From JAWOLE01 sp035263845 (lineage in GTDB: Bacteria; Acidobacteriota; Thermoanaerobaculia; UBA5066; Gp7-AA6): a DNA stretch of 64,000 nucleotides. The stretch spans positions 1 through 64,000 of the forward strand of contig DATFQY010000164.1 of assembly GCA_035263845.1 (NCBI GenBank), written 5' to 3'. The notes under the pieces were generated by a model. That model searched no databases. It was not told the origin of the DNA and saw only the letters and a list, made by a program, of their open reading frames with translations. Shown here piece after piece: positions 16,975-25,874 of this stretch (positions are counted from its first letter, which is position 1; each line of letters opens with the position of its first letter). Position numbers and translations under genes: made by a program.

Positions 16975-17481
16975 ATGAGAGCGAGGCACTATTGGCGGCG
17001 GCGGTTGAAGCAGGTCGCGCCGGAGAGCATCGCGCCGGCGGTTTGCGATGCGCCGGGGACCGTCGCACTCTTGTCGAGAGAGCCGCAGCCGAGGCTGTCG
17101 TGCTTCGATCGTTGGATCGCGTTCCTGACGACGCCGTTCAAGAGGCTCGGGATCTCCGGGTGGAAGGAGACGGGCTGCGACGCCGACGCGACCGGGAGGC
17201 CGGTCCGCGACGCTCAGCATTCGACCGACGGCTTCTGGACGATCGACGTCCGGCTCGACTCGTTCACGATCGGACCGGCGGCGCAGGATCCCTCTCGCGC
17301 CAATTGCATCCGCGTCGAGGTCGAGCCGGACACGCAGGCGCACGCGGTCTGCGCGAAGACGCCGATCCTCGAAGGGGCGCTCCTCTCTTTCGGCGGCGCG
17401 GTCGTCATCGACATGGATGGACCATTTCTGGAGGTTCATCCGGAGGACGACTTCCGCGTCCTGGAGCCTGTGGCGGGATGA
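16975..17481 (+). CDS. Hypothetical protein
   Basis: This 168-aa protein follows the sugar dehydrogenase by nine bases. It has a basic start without a signal peptide. The C-terminal half looks like a beta-rich domain (GFWTIDVRLDSFTIG, CIRVEVEPDT, ILEGALLSFGGAVVIDMDG, FLEVHPEDDF). Four or five cysteines are spread along it. No family recognised; the strongly protein-like composition supports it as real. Confidence 0.6.
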   Translation: MRARHYWRRRLKQVAPESIAPAVCDAPGTVALLSREPQPRLSCFDRWIAFLTTPFKRLGISGWKETGCDADATGRPVRDAQHSTDGFWTIDVRLDSFTIGPAAQDPSRANCIRVEVEPDTQAHAVCAKTPILEGALLSFGGAVVIDMDGPFLEVHPEDDFRVLEPVAG

Positions 17482-17780
17482 GGTAGTGAAGCCGGCGGCC
17501 CGTCCGTCTAGAAAAGCGAAGAGGTCGGGCGGCCATGCTTTTTTCGAAGAGTCCTCGCCATCGGTTTCCGGGCGCTTCTCGTGACGGCCGCGGTCTCGAC
17601 CGGCCGACGCCGGAACCCTCACCGACCCCCACCGAGGTTCGATAACAGAGCGTCCCCGGGGGCGCCTGAGGGCTTCGTTCGAGCCCCTTGCGGGTGTGAA
17701 GCCGCGCGGAAAATCCATGTGAAGTCCCTGCCTGGCCCGGGGGAATCCGGTTTCGCGCTCTTACCCGCAGAGATTCCAGC
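17482..17780. other. Intergenic stretch without a recognised gene
   Basis: I see no convincing gene or RNA here. Open frames on both strands are Arg/Pro-rich and lack ribosome-binding sites. The sequence precedes the promoter of the two-component operon. Confidence 0.5.
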
Positions 17781-17809
17781 TTGACGATCCGAGCGGTCGA
17801 GAGTACAAC
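17781..17809 (+). promoter_or_regulatory. Predicted sigma-70-type promoter of the two-component operon
   Basis: TTGACG (17781-17786) and TACAAC (17804-17809) are separated by exactly 17 bases, matching 5/6 and 4/6 consensus positions. They lie 44 bases before the GTG at 17853. The TTG that would give the longest reading of the kinase gene is part of this -35 box, which argues against using it as a start. Confidence 0.45.
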
Positions 17810-17852
17810 GGGCGGCCAGACAGACAGTTCGTCAAACCTCGGAGGGAGCCTC

Positions 17853-19124
17853 GTGGGAGAGCGGGACGGGGGTGTCTCGATTTCTCGCGTGATGCCATGG
17901 ACCGGCCTGCGGGGCGGGCAGGGCTCGCGGGAGCGTAACGAGAGACTGATCGCGGCAGGGCGTTTCGCCCTCTCCGTATTTTCTCTGCCCGCGGTGTGGC
18001 TCGACCACGAAAGCCTCGCGTTGCACGGGCGCGCGGGTGAGACGCTTCTCGTCTTCTACGCCGCCTACGCGGGAACGATCGCCGCGGTGGCCTGGGCCTC
18101 GCCGAAGCTTCCACGGTGGTGGCCGCTCGCCACGCACCTCTTCGACCTCGCGGTGTTCTCGGTGCTGATGTCCCTGACCGAGGCGCCTGATTCTCCGTTC
18201 TTCGCTTACTTCACGTTCTCGCTCGTCGCCGCGACGCTCCGCTGGCAGTGGCGGGGGACGCTGTGGACGAGCGTGGCGGTCGTCGTCGTCGCGCTCGGGA
18301 CCGGCTTCGCGATGGACCGGCTCCTGCACGAGACGCCCTTCGAGCTCAACCGCTTCGCCGTCCGGGGCGTCTACCTCTTCGCCGTCGCCGCCCTGCTCGG
18401 CTACCTGGGATTCCACGAGCGGCGGCAGAAGGAGGAGCAGGTCCGACTCGTCGCCGAGCGCCTCCGGGCCAGCGGCGCCTCGAGCGCGGAGCAGCGCATC
18501 CGCGTCGCACGCGACCTCCACGACGGCATCCTCCAGTCGCTGACGGGCGTCGGGCTCCAGCTCCAGGCGTCTCGGCGTCTTCTCGCGACCGATCCCGGAG
18601 AGGCGGCAAAGCTCCTTCGCGACGTCCAGCGGTTGGTCGCCGGGGAGCAGAGGGATTTGCGGTTCCTGATCCAGCAGCTCGAGCCCGAGAGGGCGTATGC
18701 CGCCGACAGCCGGCCGGTCGCGGACCGGCTCGAGGAGATCTGCGAGCGCGTGGAGAAGCAGTGGGGCATCCGGGTCCGCCGCGAATTCGGGCCGCTGGAT
18801 TCGCTGGAGAAGGCGGGGCTTGGCGAGCAGGTCGTCCGGATCGTCGGGGAAGGCCTGTTCAACGCGGCGAGGCACTCCAACGCGTCGGAGCTGGAGGCCC
18901 GCGCCGCCGCGGATCCCACCGGAGTCCGGATCTCGATCGCGGACAACGGAAGCGGCTTCTCGTTTCGCGGCACGTACGACTTGAACGAGCTGACGCGGAT
19001 GAAGGCGGGGCCGGTCAGCCTGAAGGGAAGGGTCGCCGGGCTGGGAGGGGACCTCTTAATCGAGTCCACGAACTCCGGCTCCCGCCTGGACATCCGGCTG
19101 CCGATCCTCGAAGAGGGGTCCTGA
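17853..19124 (+). CDS. NarL/LiaS-type sensor histidine kinase
   Basis: This 423-aa kinase has six hydrophobic helices within about residues 35-185 forming the input domain. A HisKA_3 dimerisation helix follows with RVARDLHDGILQSL, where His223 is the phosphorylation site. The HATPase has NAARHSNA (N box) and DNGSGF (G1). The membrane-embedded sensor without a periplasmic loop suggests it reads membrane state. GTG 17853 is preceded by GGAGGGAG four bases upstream. The response regulator follows after one base, so the pair is co-expressed. Confidence 0.85.
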   Translation: MGERDGGVSISRVMPWTGLRGGQGSRERNERLIAAGRFALSVFSLPAVWLDHESLALHGRAGETLLVFYAAYAGTIAAVAWASPKLPRWWPLATHLFDLAVFSVLMSLTEAPDSPFFAYFTFSLVAATLRWQWRGTLWTSVAVVVVALGTGFAMDRLLHETPFELNRFAVRGVYLFAVAALLGYLGFHERRQKEEQVRLVAERLRASGASSAEQRIRVARDLHDGILQSLTGVGLQLQASRRLLATDPGEAAKLLRDVQRLVAGEQRDLRFLIQQLEPERAYAADSRPVADRLEEICERVEKQWGIRVRREFGPLDSLEKAGLGEQVVRIVGEGLFNAARHSNASELEARAAADPTGVRISIADNGSGFSFRGTYDLNELTRMKAGPVSLKGRVAGLGGDLLIESTNSGSRLDIRLPILEEGS

Positions 19125-19125
19125 A

Positions 19126-19764
19126 GTGGCCATCACGGTCCTCCTCGCCGACGATCACCCGCTCGTCCTCGACGGCCTCGCCGCACTCTTCGGGCAGGAG
19201 GAGGACATCGAGGTCGTCGGCCGCTGTCGCAACGGCGACGAAACCCTGGCGGCGGTCCGGTCGTTGAAGCCGGACGTGGTGCTCCTCGACATCCGGATGC
19301 CGGGGCGGGATGGCATGTCGGTCCTCAAGGAGATCAGGGAGCAGGGGATCCCGACGAAGCCGATCCTGCTGACGGCGAGCCTGCGCGAGGACCAGCTCCT
19401 CGAGGCGACGAGGCTCGGCGCCCGCGGAGTGCTCCTGAAGGAGATGGCGCCGCGGCTGGTCGTCGAGTGCGTCCGCAAGGTCCACGCGGGCGGCTCGTGG
19501 CTCGAGCAACGGACGGCGACGTCGCTGCTCGAGCGTCTGGCGCGCAACGAGGAGACCCGCGACGAGGTTTCGGTCCTCCTGACGCCCCGGGAGCTCGAGA
19601 TCGTCCGCATGGTCGCCGCCGGCATGCGCAACAAGCAGGTCGCGGAGCGGCTCTTCATCGCCGAGGGGACCGTGAAGGTGCACCTCCACAACATCTACGA
19701 GAAACTCGAGCTCGAGGGACGGCTCGACCTGATCCTCTTCGCGCACGACAAGGGCCTGGCGTAG
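19126..19764 (+). CDS. NarL/FixJ-type response regulator
   Basis: This 212-aa protein has a receiver domain with acidic pair DD9-10, phosphoacceptor Asp55 (VVLLDIRMPG) and the switch and Lys region LLTAS...GVLLKE. A LuxR-type HTH follows: LTPRELEIVRMVAAGMRNKQVAERLFIAEGTVKVHLHNIYEKL. It is the partner of the kinase just upstream and probably binds DNA as a dimer when phosphorylated. The start is GTG 19126. Targets cannot be told from the sequence. Confidence 0.9.
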   Translation: MAITVLLADDHPLVLDGLAALFGQEEDIEVVGRCRNGDETLAAVRSLKPDVVLLDIRMPGRDGMSVLKEIREQGIPTKPILLTASLREDQLLEATRLGARGVLLKEMAPRLVVECVRKVHAGGSWLEQRTATSLLERLARNEETRDEVSVLLTPRELEIVRMVAAGMRNKQVAERLFIAEGTVKVHLHNIYEKLELEGRLDLILFAHDKGLA

Positions 19765-19948
19765 AGAGTCGGCCGCAACGTCTTAGACTTTCGTCTCTCT
19801 ACCCTCGGGTATACAAGAAACTGCCCACCGGCATATGGATTCCGCGTCCGCCCGCACGTAGCGTCTCATCACACAAGAAATTCGATTCGGAGCGCCGGCG
19901 CGTCCCTCACTTCCAAGGCCGCTGACCGACGCAGCCTCAGGAGGCACC

Positions 19949-22900
19949 ATGAGACGCGTCGCGACGGGAAGTCTTCGGTTCGTTCTGGGAGTCGCCCTGG
20001 TCTTCGGAGCGGGGCTGATGCTGAAAGGCGTGGGGCTTCGCCTCGTCCTGGGCCTGGGGACGGCTCAGGTCCAGGCGCCCGCCGCCGAATCTCCCGCCGG
20101 CGCGGCCGTGAAGAAGACTGTCCCGTGGGCCGGCCGCAAGCAGTCCGAGCGGACGTCCTCGGGGCCCACGGTCCAGACCGACAAGGCCGATTACACCCCG
20201 GGGCAGAGGGTCACGATCACGGGGTCCGGATGGGCGTCGGGCGAGCTCGTCTCGCTGACGCTCGTCGAAGACCCGCCGTTCGACACGCACCCGGTGATGT
20301 ACGCGACGGGGGACGCCGACGGGAACATCGTCAACGACGAGTTCATCTGCGACAACGCGGACGGCGGCATCAGTTTCACGCTGACCGCGGTCGGCTCGAT
20401 CTCCGGGCAGGCGGTGACGACGTTCACGGACTCGACCTCGGTCAATACCGGGATCGACTTCACCCAGTGCCGCAACGATCTCGGCGGGGGCATCCCGGTC
20501 ACCGGCGGCACGACCAACGACGGCATCCAGGACCCCTGCAAGTACGTCAACGGCAACCTCGGCGCCTCCAACTCCATTTACAAGGAAGGAGACGTCGTTC
20601 CTCAACGGGCCATCCGGGCCGTCCCGACCGCGGGCTCGCACTACACGACGATCGATCACTCGTTTGCCGACTCCTCCGCCCCGATCTCGATCACGTATGA
20701 CTTCTTCGCCACGCCCGATTACACGCTGGGCAACAGCGGCACGGACCACACGGACCTCGTGCCCTGCAACGACATACCCACCACCGGCTCGAGCTTCGGG
20801 GCGCTGACCTACGCCAACTGCCTCACCCTGTTCAACGCCCACCAGACCGTGGCGATCTCCGACGAGGGAACGTTCCTCTTGAACGGAACGGGGTCGAGCT
20901 TCACCTATCCCCACGTGACGGACGCCGAGACCGACGCTGCCCTGGACGGGGTCACGCGCAACCTGTGGATCAGCTGCGGCCAGGTCAGCGCCAGCAACCA
21001 GCTGGTCGTGGACGGCACGACGCAGTGCACCGGCGTGACGCTCACCATCCTCGGGCACGGCGACAGCAATAAGACTCTTCTGCCGGACGTCAAACAGCAG
21101 GGCCCGCCCTCGACGACCGGCGACGACTTCGTCCAAATGAGGGTGGACTTCACCACTCCTCTGAACGACGAGATCGTCGCGATCTGGGTCGGCGGCCACC
21201 TGGCGAAGACGTTCTTCTGGAACAACCCGACCTTCACCGGCGGCTACCAGAACCATGGGGCGGCCTTCGCCTCGGGCTCGAACTTCCACGTCCGACTCAT
21301 CGATTGGGACGACAACAGCTCGATCGGAAACCAGGACAACCAGGTGCAGACGGGCGCCGTCCTGGCTGCCCCCACGATCACCACCTTGGCCAGTCCAACG
21401 ACCGCCGTCGTGGGGGACTCGACGACCGTCGGCGACACGGCGACGCTCATCAACGCGGACAACCCGACCGGCTCGGTCACCTTCACGCTTTACAGCGACA
21501 ACCAGTGCACGCAACCGGTTCTGAGCGGCAGCGGAGACATCTCCAACAGCGTCGCAACCTTCTCGACGAGCTGGACGCCGCCCGCGGCGGGTACCTACTA
21601 CTGGATCGCCAGCTACCCCGGAGACGGCAACAACATCGGGTTCACCACCGGCTGCGGCGACGCCAACGAGGAAATCCTGGCCGGCAATCCGACGCCCACG
21701 CCGACGCGGACGAATACACCGACACCGACGAACACGCCGACGTTGACTCCAACGCCGGTTCCCTCCGGCACCCCAACCAATACTCCGACCCCGACGAGCA
21801 CTTCGACCAGCACCCCGACGGATACCCCGACGAACACGCCGACGCCGACGGACACCCCGACGAACACACCCACACTGACGCCGACGAACACCGCGACGGT
21901 CACGGACACACCGACGAACACGCCCACGATCACCCCCACGCCCACGAACACCCCGACGCTGACTCCGACGAATACCCGCACCTCCGCGCTGCCGCCGCCC
22001 AGCAACACGCCGACGTCCACTCCGACCAGGACCTCCACGCCGACGCGGACGCCGACGCCGCTCTACTGCGTGGAAGACCCCAACTCGAAGCCCTCGAAGA
22101 CCGTGAACCTGGCGCTGCCGCTCGGCGGGACGAACTTCGGGTCGGTCCAGTCCGCCTATGACGCCGCCGTGGACGGGGACATCATCGGCATCTTCTCCAA
22201 CACGACCGAGAACCTGGTCCTGGGAGGATCCAAGACTCTGAAGATCACCCAGTGCACCGTCGCCAAGGTCACCGCCGCCAGCCCGAACGCGCCAGTCTGG
22301 GACATCACCAGCTCGGGCAAGCTGACGATCGTCGGCCCCGACGCCTCGGGCGGATCGGTCGGATGGCTCGTCGAGACCAACGGCCACACTCTGAAGAGCA
22401 TCCGGGCCGAAAACGCGGGGCAGGGCGTGCTCATTACGGGCAGCAGCAACAACGTGAGCTGGAACTCGATCAACAACAACGGCACGGGGATGCGCGTCGA
22501 GGGCTCCTCGAACGTCCTCAGCGGCGGCTCCGTCCTGAGCAACCTCGCCCGCGGGGTGGAGCTCATCGGAAACGCCAACACACTCCAGAGCGCGACGATC
22601 CAGAGCAACGGCGGCGACGGCATCCTCGTCGCCGGGACCGGCAACATCGTCCAGAACAACACCCGCATGGACTACAACAAGGGCAACGGGATCCTCGTGA
22701 CCGGGTCGAGCAACACGCTAACCGGCAACCAGGCGGAGACCGGCAAGGGGAACTCCTTGAACGGCCTCAAGGTGACCGGGAACACCAATCAGCTGACGTC
22801 CAACAAGATGTACTCGAACCTGCAGGACGGCTTCAACGTCTTCGGCAGCGGCAACAAGCTGAAGACGAACCTCGCCTCGAGCAACACGGGCTTCGAGTTC

Positions 22901-22990
22901 AACATCGGGCCGGGCAACGTGGACCAGACCGGCAACAAGTCCAACGGCGCCACGTGCAGCTTTACGACCGCGGGCAAGACATGTAACTAG
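19949..22990 (+). CDS. Large secreted protein: Ig-like regions, Thr-Pro linker, right-handed beta-helix
   Basis: This 1,013-aa protein has a long signal peptide (about 1-32). A fibronectin/Ig-like segment follows (TDKADYTPGQRVTITGSGW), then a Cys-containing middle domain to about 470 and a second Ig-like repeat (about 475-575, TTLASPTTAVVGDSTT...GTYYWIASYPGDGNN). Next is a Thr-Pro linker of about 125 residues, then a C-terminal beta-helix from about 715 with repeated ITGSSNNVSWNSI and GNTNQLTSNKMYS coils of the NosD/pectate-lyase type. AGGAGG lies five bases before ATG 19949. It is probably an extracellular or surface carbohydrate-interacting protein. Catalytic residues were not recognised. 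It may be controlled by the upstream two-component pair (inference). Confidence 0.75.
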   Translation: MRRVATGSLRFVLGVALVFGAGLMLKGVGLRLVLGLGTAQVQAPAAESPAGAAVKKTVPWAGRKQSERTSSGPTVQTDKADYTPGQRVTITGSGWASGELVSLTLVEDPPFDTHPVMYATGDADGNIVNDEFICDNADGGISFTLTAVGSISGQAVTTFTDSTSVNTGIDFTQCRNDLGGGIPVTGGTTNDGIQDPCKYVNGNLGASNSIYKEGDVVPQRAIRAVPTAGSHYTTIDHSFADSSAPISITYDFFATPDYTLGNSGTDHTDLVPCNDIPTTGSSFGALTYANCLTLFNAHQTVAISDEGTFLLNGTGSSFTYPHVTDAETDAALDGVTRNLWISCGQVSASNQLVVDGTTQCTGVTLTILGHGDSNKTLLPDVKQQGPPSTTGDDFVQMRVDFTTPLNDEIVAIWVGGHLAKTFFWNNPTFTGGYQNHGAAFASGSNFHVRLIDWDDNSSIGNQDNQVQTGAVLAAPTITTLASPTTAVVGDSTTVGDTATLINADNPTGSVTFTLYSDNQCTQPVLSGSGDISNSVATFSTSWTPPAAGTYYWIASYPGDGNNIGFTTGCGDANEEILAGNPTPTPTRTNTPTPTNTPTLTPTPVPSGTPTNTPTPTSTSTSTPTDTPTNTPTPTDTPTNTPTLTPTNTATVTDTPTNTPTITPTPTNTPTLTPTNTRTSALPPPSNTPTSTPTRTSTPTRTPTPLYCVEDPNSKPSKTVNLALPLGGTNFGSVQSAYDAAVDGDIIGIFSNTTENLVLGGSKTLKITQCTVAKVTAASPNAPVWDITSSGKLTIVGPDASGGSVGWLVETNGHTLKSIRAENAGQGVLITGSSNNVSWNSINNNGTGMRVEGSSNVLSGGSVLSNLARGVELIGNANTLQSATIQSNGGDGILVAGTGNIVQNNTRMDYNKGNGILVTGSSNTLTGNQAETGKGNSLNGLKVTGNTNQLTSNKMYSNLQDGFNVFGSGNKLKTNLASSNTGFEFNIGPGNVDQTGNKSNGATCSFTTAGKTCN
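21689..22060 (+). repeat. Thr-Pro codon repeat (low-complexity linker)
   Basis: About 370 bases repeat ACNCCGAC-type units encoding TPT/NTPT/DTPTNT motifs inside the beta-helix gene. Unit length is irregular (6-18 bases), as expected for a slippage-prone linker. It is a coding repeat, not a CRISPR array. Confidence 0.85.
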
Positions 22991-23049
22991 GTCTCGTTCC
23001 GCGGACGGCCGCCCCGACCCTTGGTAGGCTTTCGGGGAGGGGTGGCGCG

Positions 23050-25800
23050 ATGAAGCTCTTCTTCTGGAAGAGGCGGGGCGGCTCAAAGTCGGACGAGCCG
23101 CCCCTTCCGCCTCGTGCCCTCGACGAGTCGATCTACCCGAAGGAGCTGGAGACCCTCGAGCGGCAGGCGATCGCGAATCGGCGGGAGGCGGCCGGCCTTC
23201 CGGCCGGAGATCCCCAGGTCCCCATCGGGCTGGCGTGCTCGGGCGGGGGCATCCGGAGCGCGACGGTGTGCCTCGGCGTCTTCCAGGCGCTCGCCCGCGC
23301 CGGGCTGCTGCGCCGGATCGACTTCCTCTCGACCGTCTCCGGCGGGGGATACGCGGGGACGTTCCTGGGGCAGCTGTACCTGAGGTCTTACGTGGACCCG
23401 GCGCGAGACCGGTCGGGCCGGCCCTCCAGCCTCGCGGGCTCCGACGCCAACGCGCAGGTCGGCGGAGACACTCCCGCCGACCGCGTCTCCCGGATCCTCG
23501 GCGACTCCGGCAGCAAGCCGATCGCGTGGCTGCGCGAGAACGGCCGATACCTCTCGCCCAACGGCAGCGGCGACTCGTTCCTCGCAGCCGCCGCGGTCCT
23601 GCGCAACTGGGCGGCGATCCAGCTCGTCCTGATCGTCTTCTGCGCCACCGTCCTCTGCGGATTTCTCGCGGTGCGGACCCTGGTCGCGGATGCCGTCTCC
23701 GTCGCCTTCCGCGGCGACGCGCCGCACTTCCCGCGGTACTCGGCCCTCGGAGAATTCTTCAGCAACTTCGATCCCACGCTTCCGCACACGCTCTGGGTCA
23801 GCGACTACCTCCTGGTGGCCGGCGCCATGGTCGCGGTCCTCGCCGTCCCGGTGGGGCTGGCTTACTGGCTGACACGGGCGCGCGAGATCGTCATCGCGAT
23901 CCTGCTCGGGCTCATCCCGCTCTGGCTCCTGATGAGCGCCGAGGGTCTTCCCGCGTTCCTGCTCGGCGCGGCCGCGTACTGGCTCCTCGCGGCCGCCGCC
24001 TGGACCCTCTTCGCGCAGCGCGGCTGGAGGATCGAGAGTGAGACGGCGCGCTGGAAGCAGGGAAACTTTCTGAACCGGATGCTCGCGCGCTTCCTCTTCG
24101 CGGCCGCGATCGTCGCGGCGATCGGCGTCGTGGACAGCCTGGGACAGAACCTCCACGCTCACCCGACGGCGTGGAACATCGCGCGCGTCCTGGCGATGCT
24201 CGCGACGCTCCTGACCTTCGGCAAGAAAGTCGTTCCCTTCATCAGCAACTTCACCCGCGGCGGAAGGCCGACGATCCCGGTCAGCCTGCTCGCGGGAATC
24301 GGCGCGACGGCGCTCGTCCTCGTCCTGCTCGCGTTCCTGTCGCGTCTGACCTACGACTTGAACGACGCCATGGCGGGCGCGCCGCTGGAGGTGACGCAGG
24401 GTTGGACGGTGTTCTGGAGCGGCCGGTTCCGGCCGGCCTGGATCGCCTTTGGCGGGTTCGCCTTCTTCTCGGTGATTCTCGGCCACGCGCTGCCCTTCCT
24501 GAACCGCTCCTCTCTGCAGTCGCTCTACAGCGCGAGGCTCACGCGGGCCTACCTCGGCGCGTCCAACCCGGAGCGCTGGGAGGCGGACGGGATGCGGGTG
24601 ACCGATCCGATGCCGGGCGACGCCGTCGGCTGGGAGGAGTACCGTCCGGAGCGCTTCGGCGGCCCCCTTCACCTGATCAACACGACGATCAACGAGACCG
24701 TGGACGGCCGCTCGCAGGTCGAGCAGCGGGACCGCAAGGGGACCTCGCTCGCCGTTGGCCCGTTCGGCCTGAGCGCCGGGGCCAAGCACCACGGGCTCTG
24801 GACGGGACGGGCCGGGCACCTTGCGACCGGGAGGCTCTCGCGCAAGAGGTCGCTCGCGCCGCTCGCCCCTGCCGACGGCTTCCGCGTCTTCGCGACGAAG
24901 GAGCCGGGCGACACGATCGAGGTCGAGCCGCTGACGCTCGGGGAGTGGGTCGGAATCTCCGGGGCGGCGTTCTCGACGGGCGTCGGGTTCCGCACGAGCC
25001 TCGGGCTGAGCCTGCTGTGCGGCATGGCGAACGTGCGGCTCGGCTACTGGTGGAACAGCGGCGTGGACCCGTGGAACCGGGACGTCCAGACGCCGCCCGG
25101 GATCCTCCGCCGGATCGCGCGGCGGCTTCCGCTCTTTCCGGTGCAGCGGCTGCTCGTGGACGAGCTCGTCGCCCGGTTCCCGGGAACGGCGCTGAAGTGG
25201 TGGTACTTAACCGACGGCGGCCACTTCGAGAACACCGCCGCCTACGAGCTCATCCGGCGGCGCGTGCCGCTGATCGTCATCCTGGACAATGGCGCGGACC
25301 CCGACTGCCAGTTCGAGGACATGGGCAACCTCGTGCGCAAGGCGCGGCTGGATTTCCAGACCGAGATCCGGTTTGCCGGGGAGGAGAACGAGGGCGGCTC
25401 TCTCGGCGTGGCGCGTGACTACGAGGGGAGGATCGGGACGCTGGCGCAGCTCAAGCCGGCGGCGCAAGCTGCGGATCCGGATTCGGGTTTCTGCGGGCCC
25501 GTGGCGCGCCGTTCGGAGCGCCACATCGCGGCGGGCATCGTCGAATATCCCGACGGCCAGCGCGGCCTCCTTCTCGTCGTCAAGCCGACGCTCGCGGGAG
25601 ACGAGCCTTCCGACGTGCTCCAGTACGCCACGAACCACCCGACCTTCCCCCAGGAGCCGACGACCGACCAGTTCTTCGACGAAGCGCAGTGGGAGAGCTA
25701 TCGCAGCCTCGGGGAACACGTCGGCGGGAAACTTGCCGGGGTTCTCGAGGCGCTTCACTCGGTCAAGGCCTCGTCCGTCGCCGACACCGTCGTGACCTGA
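23050..25800 (+). CDS. Patatin-like phospholipase with multiple TM helices
   Basis: This 916-aa protein carries the patatin oxyanion motif SGGGIRSA (64-71), nucleophile Ser97 in STVSGGGYAG and the catalytic Asp722 in TDGGHFEN. Between the two halves of the active site, about residues 175-480, lie seven or so hydrophobic helices. The lipase domain is thus split by a membrane module, a layout known in large bacterial patatins. It should hydrolyse membrane phospholipids from the cytoplasmic side. GGGGAGGGG precedes ATG 23050. A hairpin at 25806-25838 follows. Confidence 0.85.
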   Translation: MKLFFWKRRGGSKSDEPPLPPRALDESIYPKELETLERQAIANRREAAGLPAGDPQVPIGLACSGGGIRSATVCLGVFQALARAGLLRRIDFLSTVSGGGYAGTFLGQLYLRSYVDPARDRSGRPSSLAGSDANAQVGGDTPADRVSRILGDSGSKPIAWLRENGRYLSPNGSGDSFLAAAAVLRNWAAIQLVLIVFCATVLCGFLAVRTLVADAVSVAFRGDAPHFPRYSALGEFFSNFDPTLPHTLWVSDYLLVAGAMVAVLAVPVGLAYWLTRAREIVIAILLGLIPLWLLMSAEGLPAFLLGAAAYWLLAAAAWTLFAQRGWRIESETARWKQGNFLNRMLARFLFAAAIVAAIGVVDSLGQNLHAHPTAWNIARVLAMLATLLTFGKKVVPFISNFTRGGRPTIPVSLLAGIGATALVLVLLAFLSRLTYDLNDAMAGAPLEVTQGWTVFWSGRFRPAWIAFGGFAFFSVILGHALPFLNRSSLQSLYSARLTRAYLGASNPERWEADGMRVTDPMPGDAVGWEEYRPERFGGPLHLINTTINETVDGRSQVEQRDRKGTSLAVGPFGLSAGAKHHGLWTGRAGHLATGRLSRKRSLAPLAPADGFRVFATKEPGDTIEVEPLTLGEWVGISGAAFSTGVGFRTSLGLSLLCGMANVRLGYWWNSGVDPWNRDVQTPPGILRRIARRLPLFPVQRLLVDELVARFPGTALKWWYLTDGGHFENTAAYELIRRRVPLIVILDNGADPDCQFEDMGNLVRKARLDFQTEIRFAGEENEGGSLGVARDYEGRIGTLAQLKPAAQAADPDSGFCGPVARRSERHIAAGIVEYPDGQRGLLLVVKPTLAGDEPSDVLQYATNHPTFPQEPTTDQFFDEAQWESYRSLGEHVGGKLAGVLEALHSVKASSVADTVVT

Positions 25801-25805
25801 AAGGG

Positions 25806-25838
25806 CGCCCCGGAGCCGGCGGGCTCGACGCCGGGGCG
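25806..25838 (+). terminator. GC-rich hairpin after the patatin gene
   Basis: CGCCCCGG (25806-25813) pairs with CCGGGGCG (25831-25838), with a smaller AGCC/GGCT pair inside. There is no T-run, so it is either a weak terminator or an RNA-stabilising hairpin between the patatin and phosphoesterase genes. Confidence 0.3.
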
Positions 25839-25874
25839 GATCCTTCGCCATGTAGAATCCAGCCCACACAGCTG

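Noticed and set aside
21689..22060. Possible CRISPR or satellite array
   Set aside because: The repeats are irregular, codon-phased and encode a Thr-Pro linker; no spacers exist.
19937..22387. 816-aa minus-strand frame across the beta-helix gene
   Set aside because: Its Arg/Gly/Val repeats mirror the Thr-Pro linker of the plus-strand gene.
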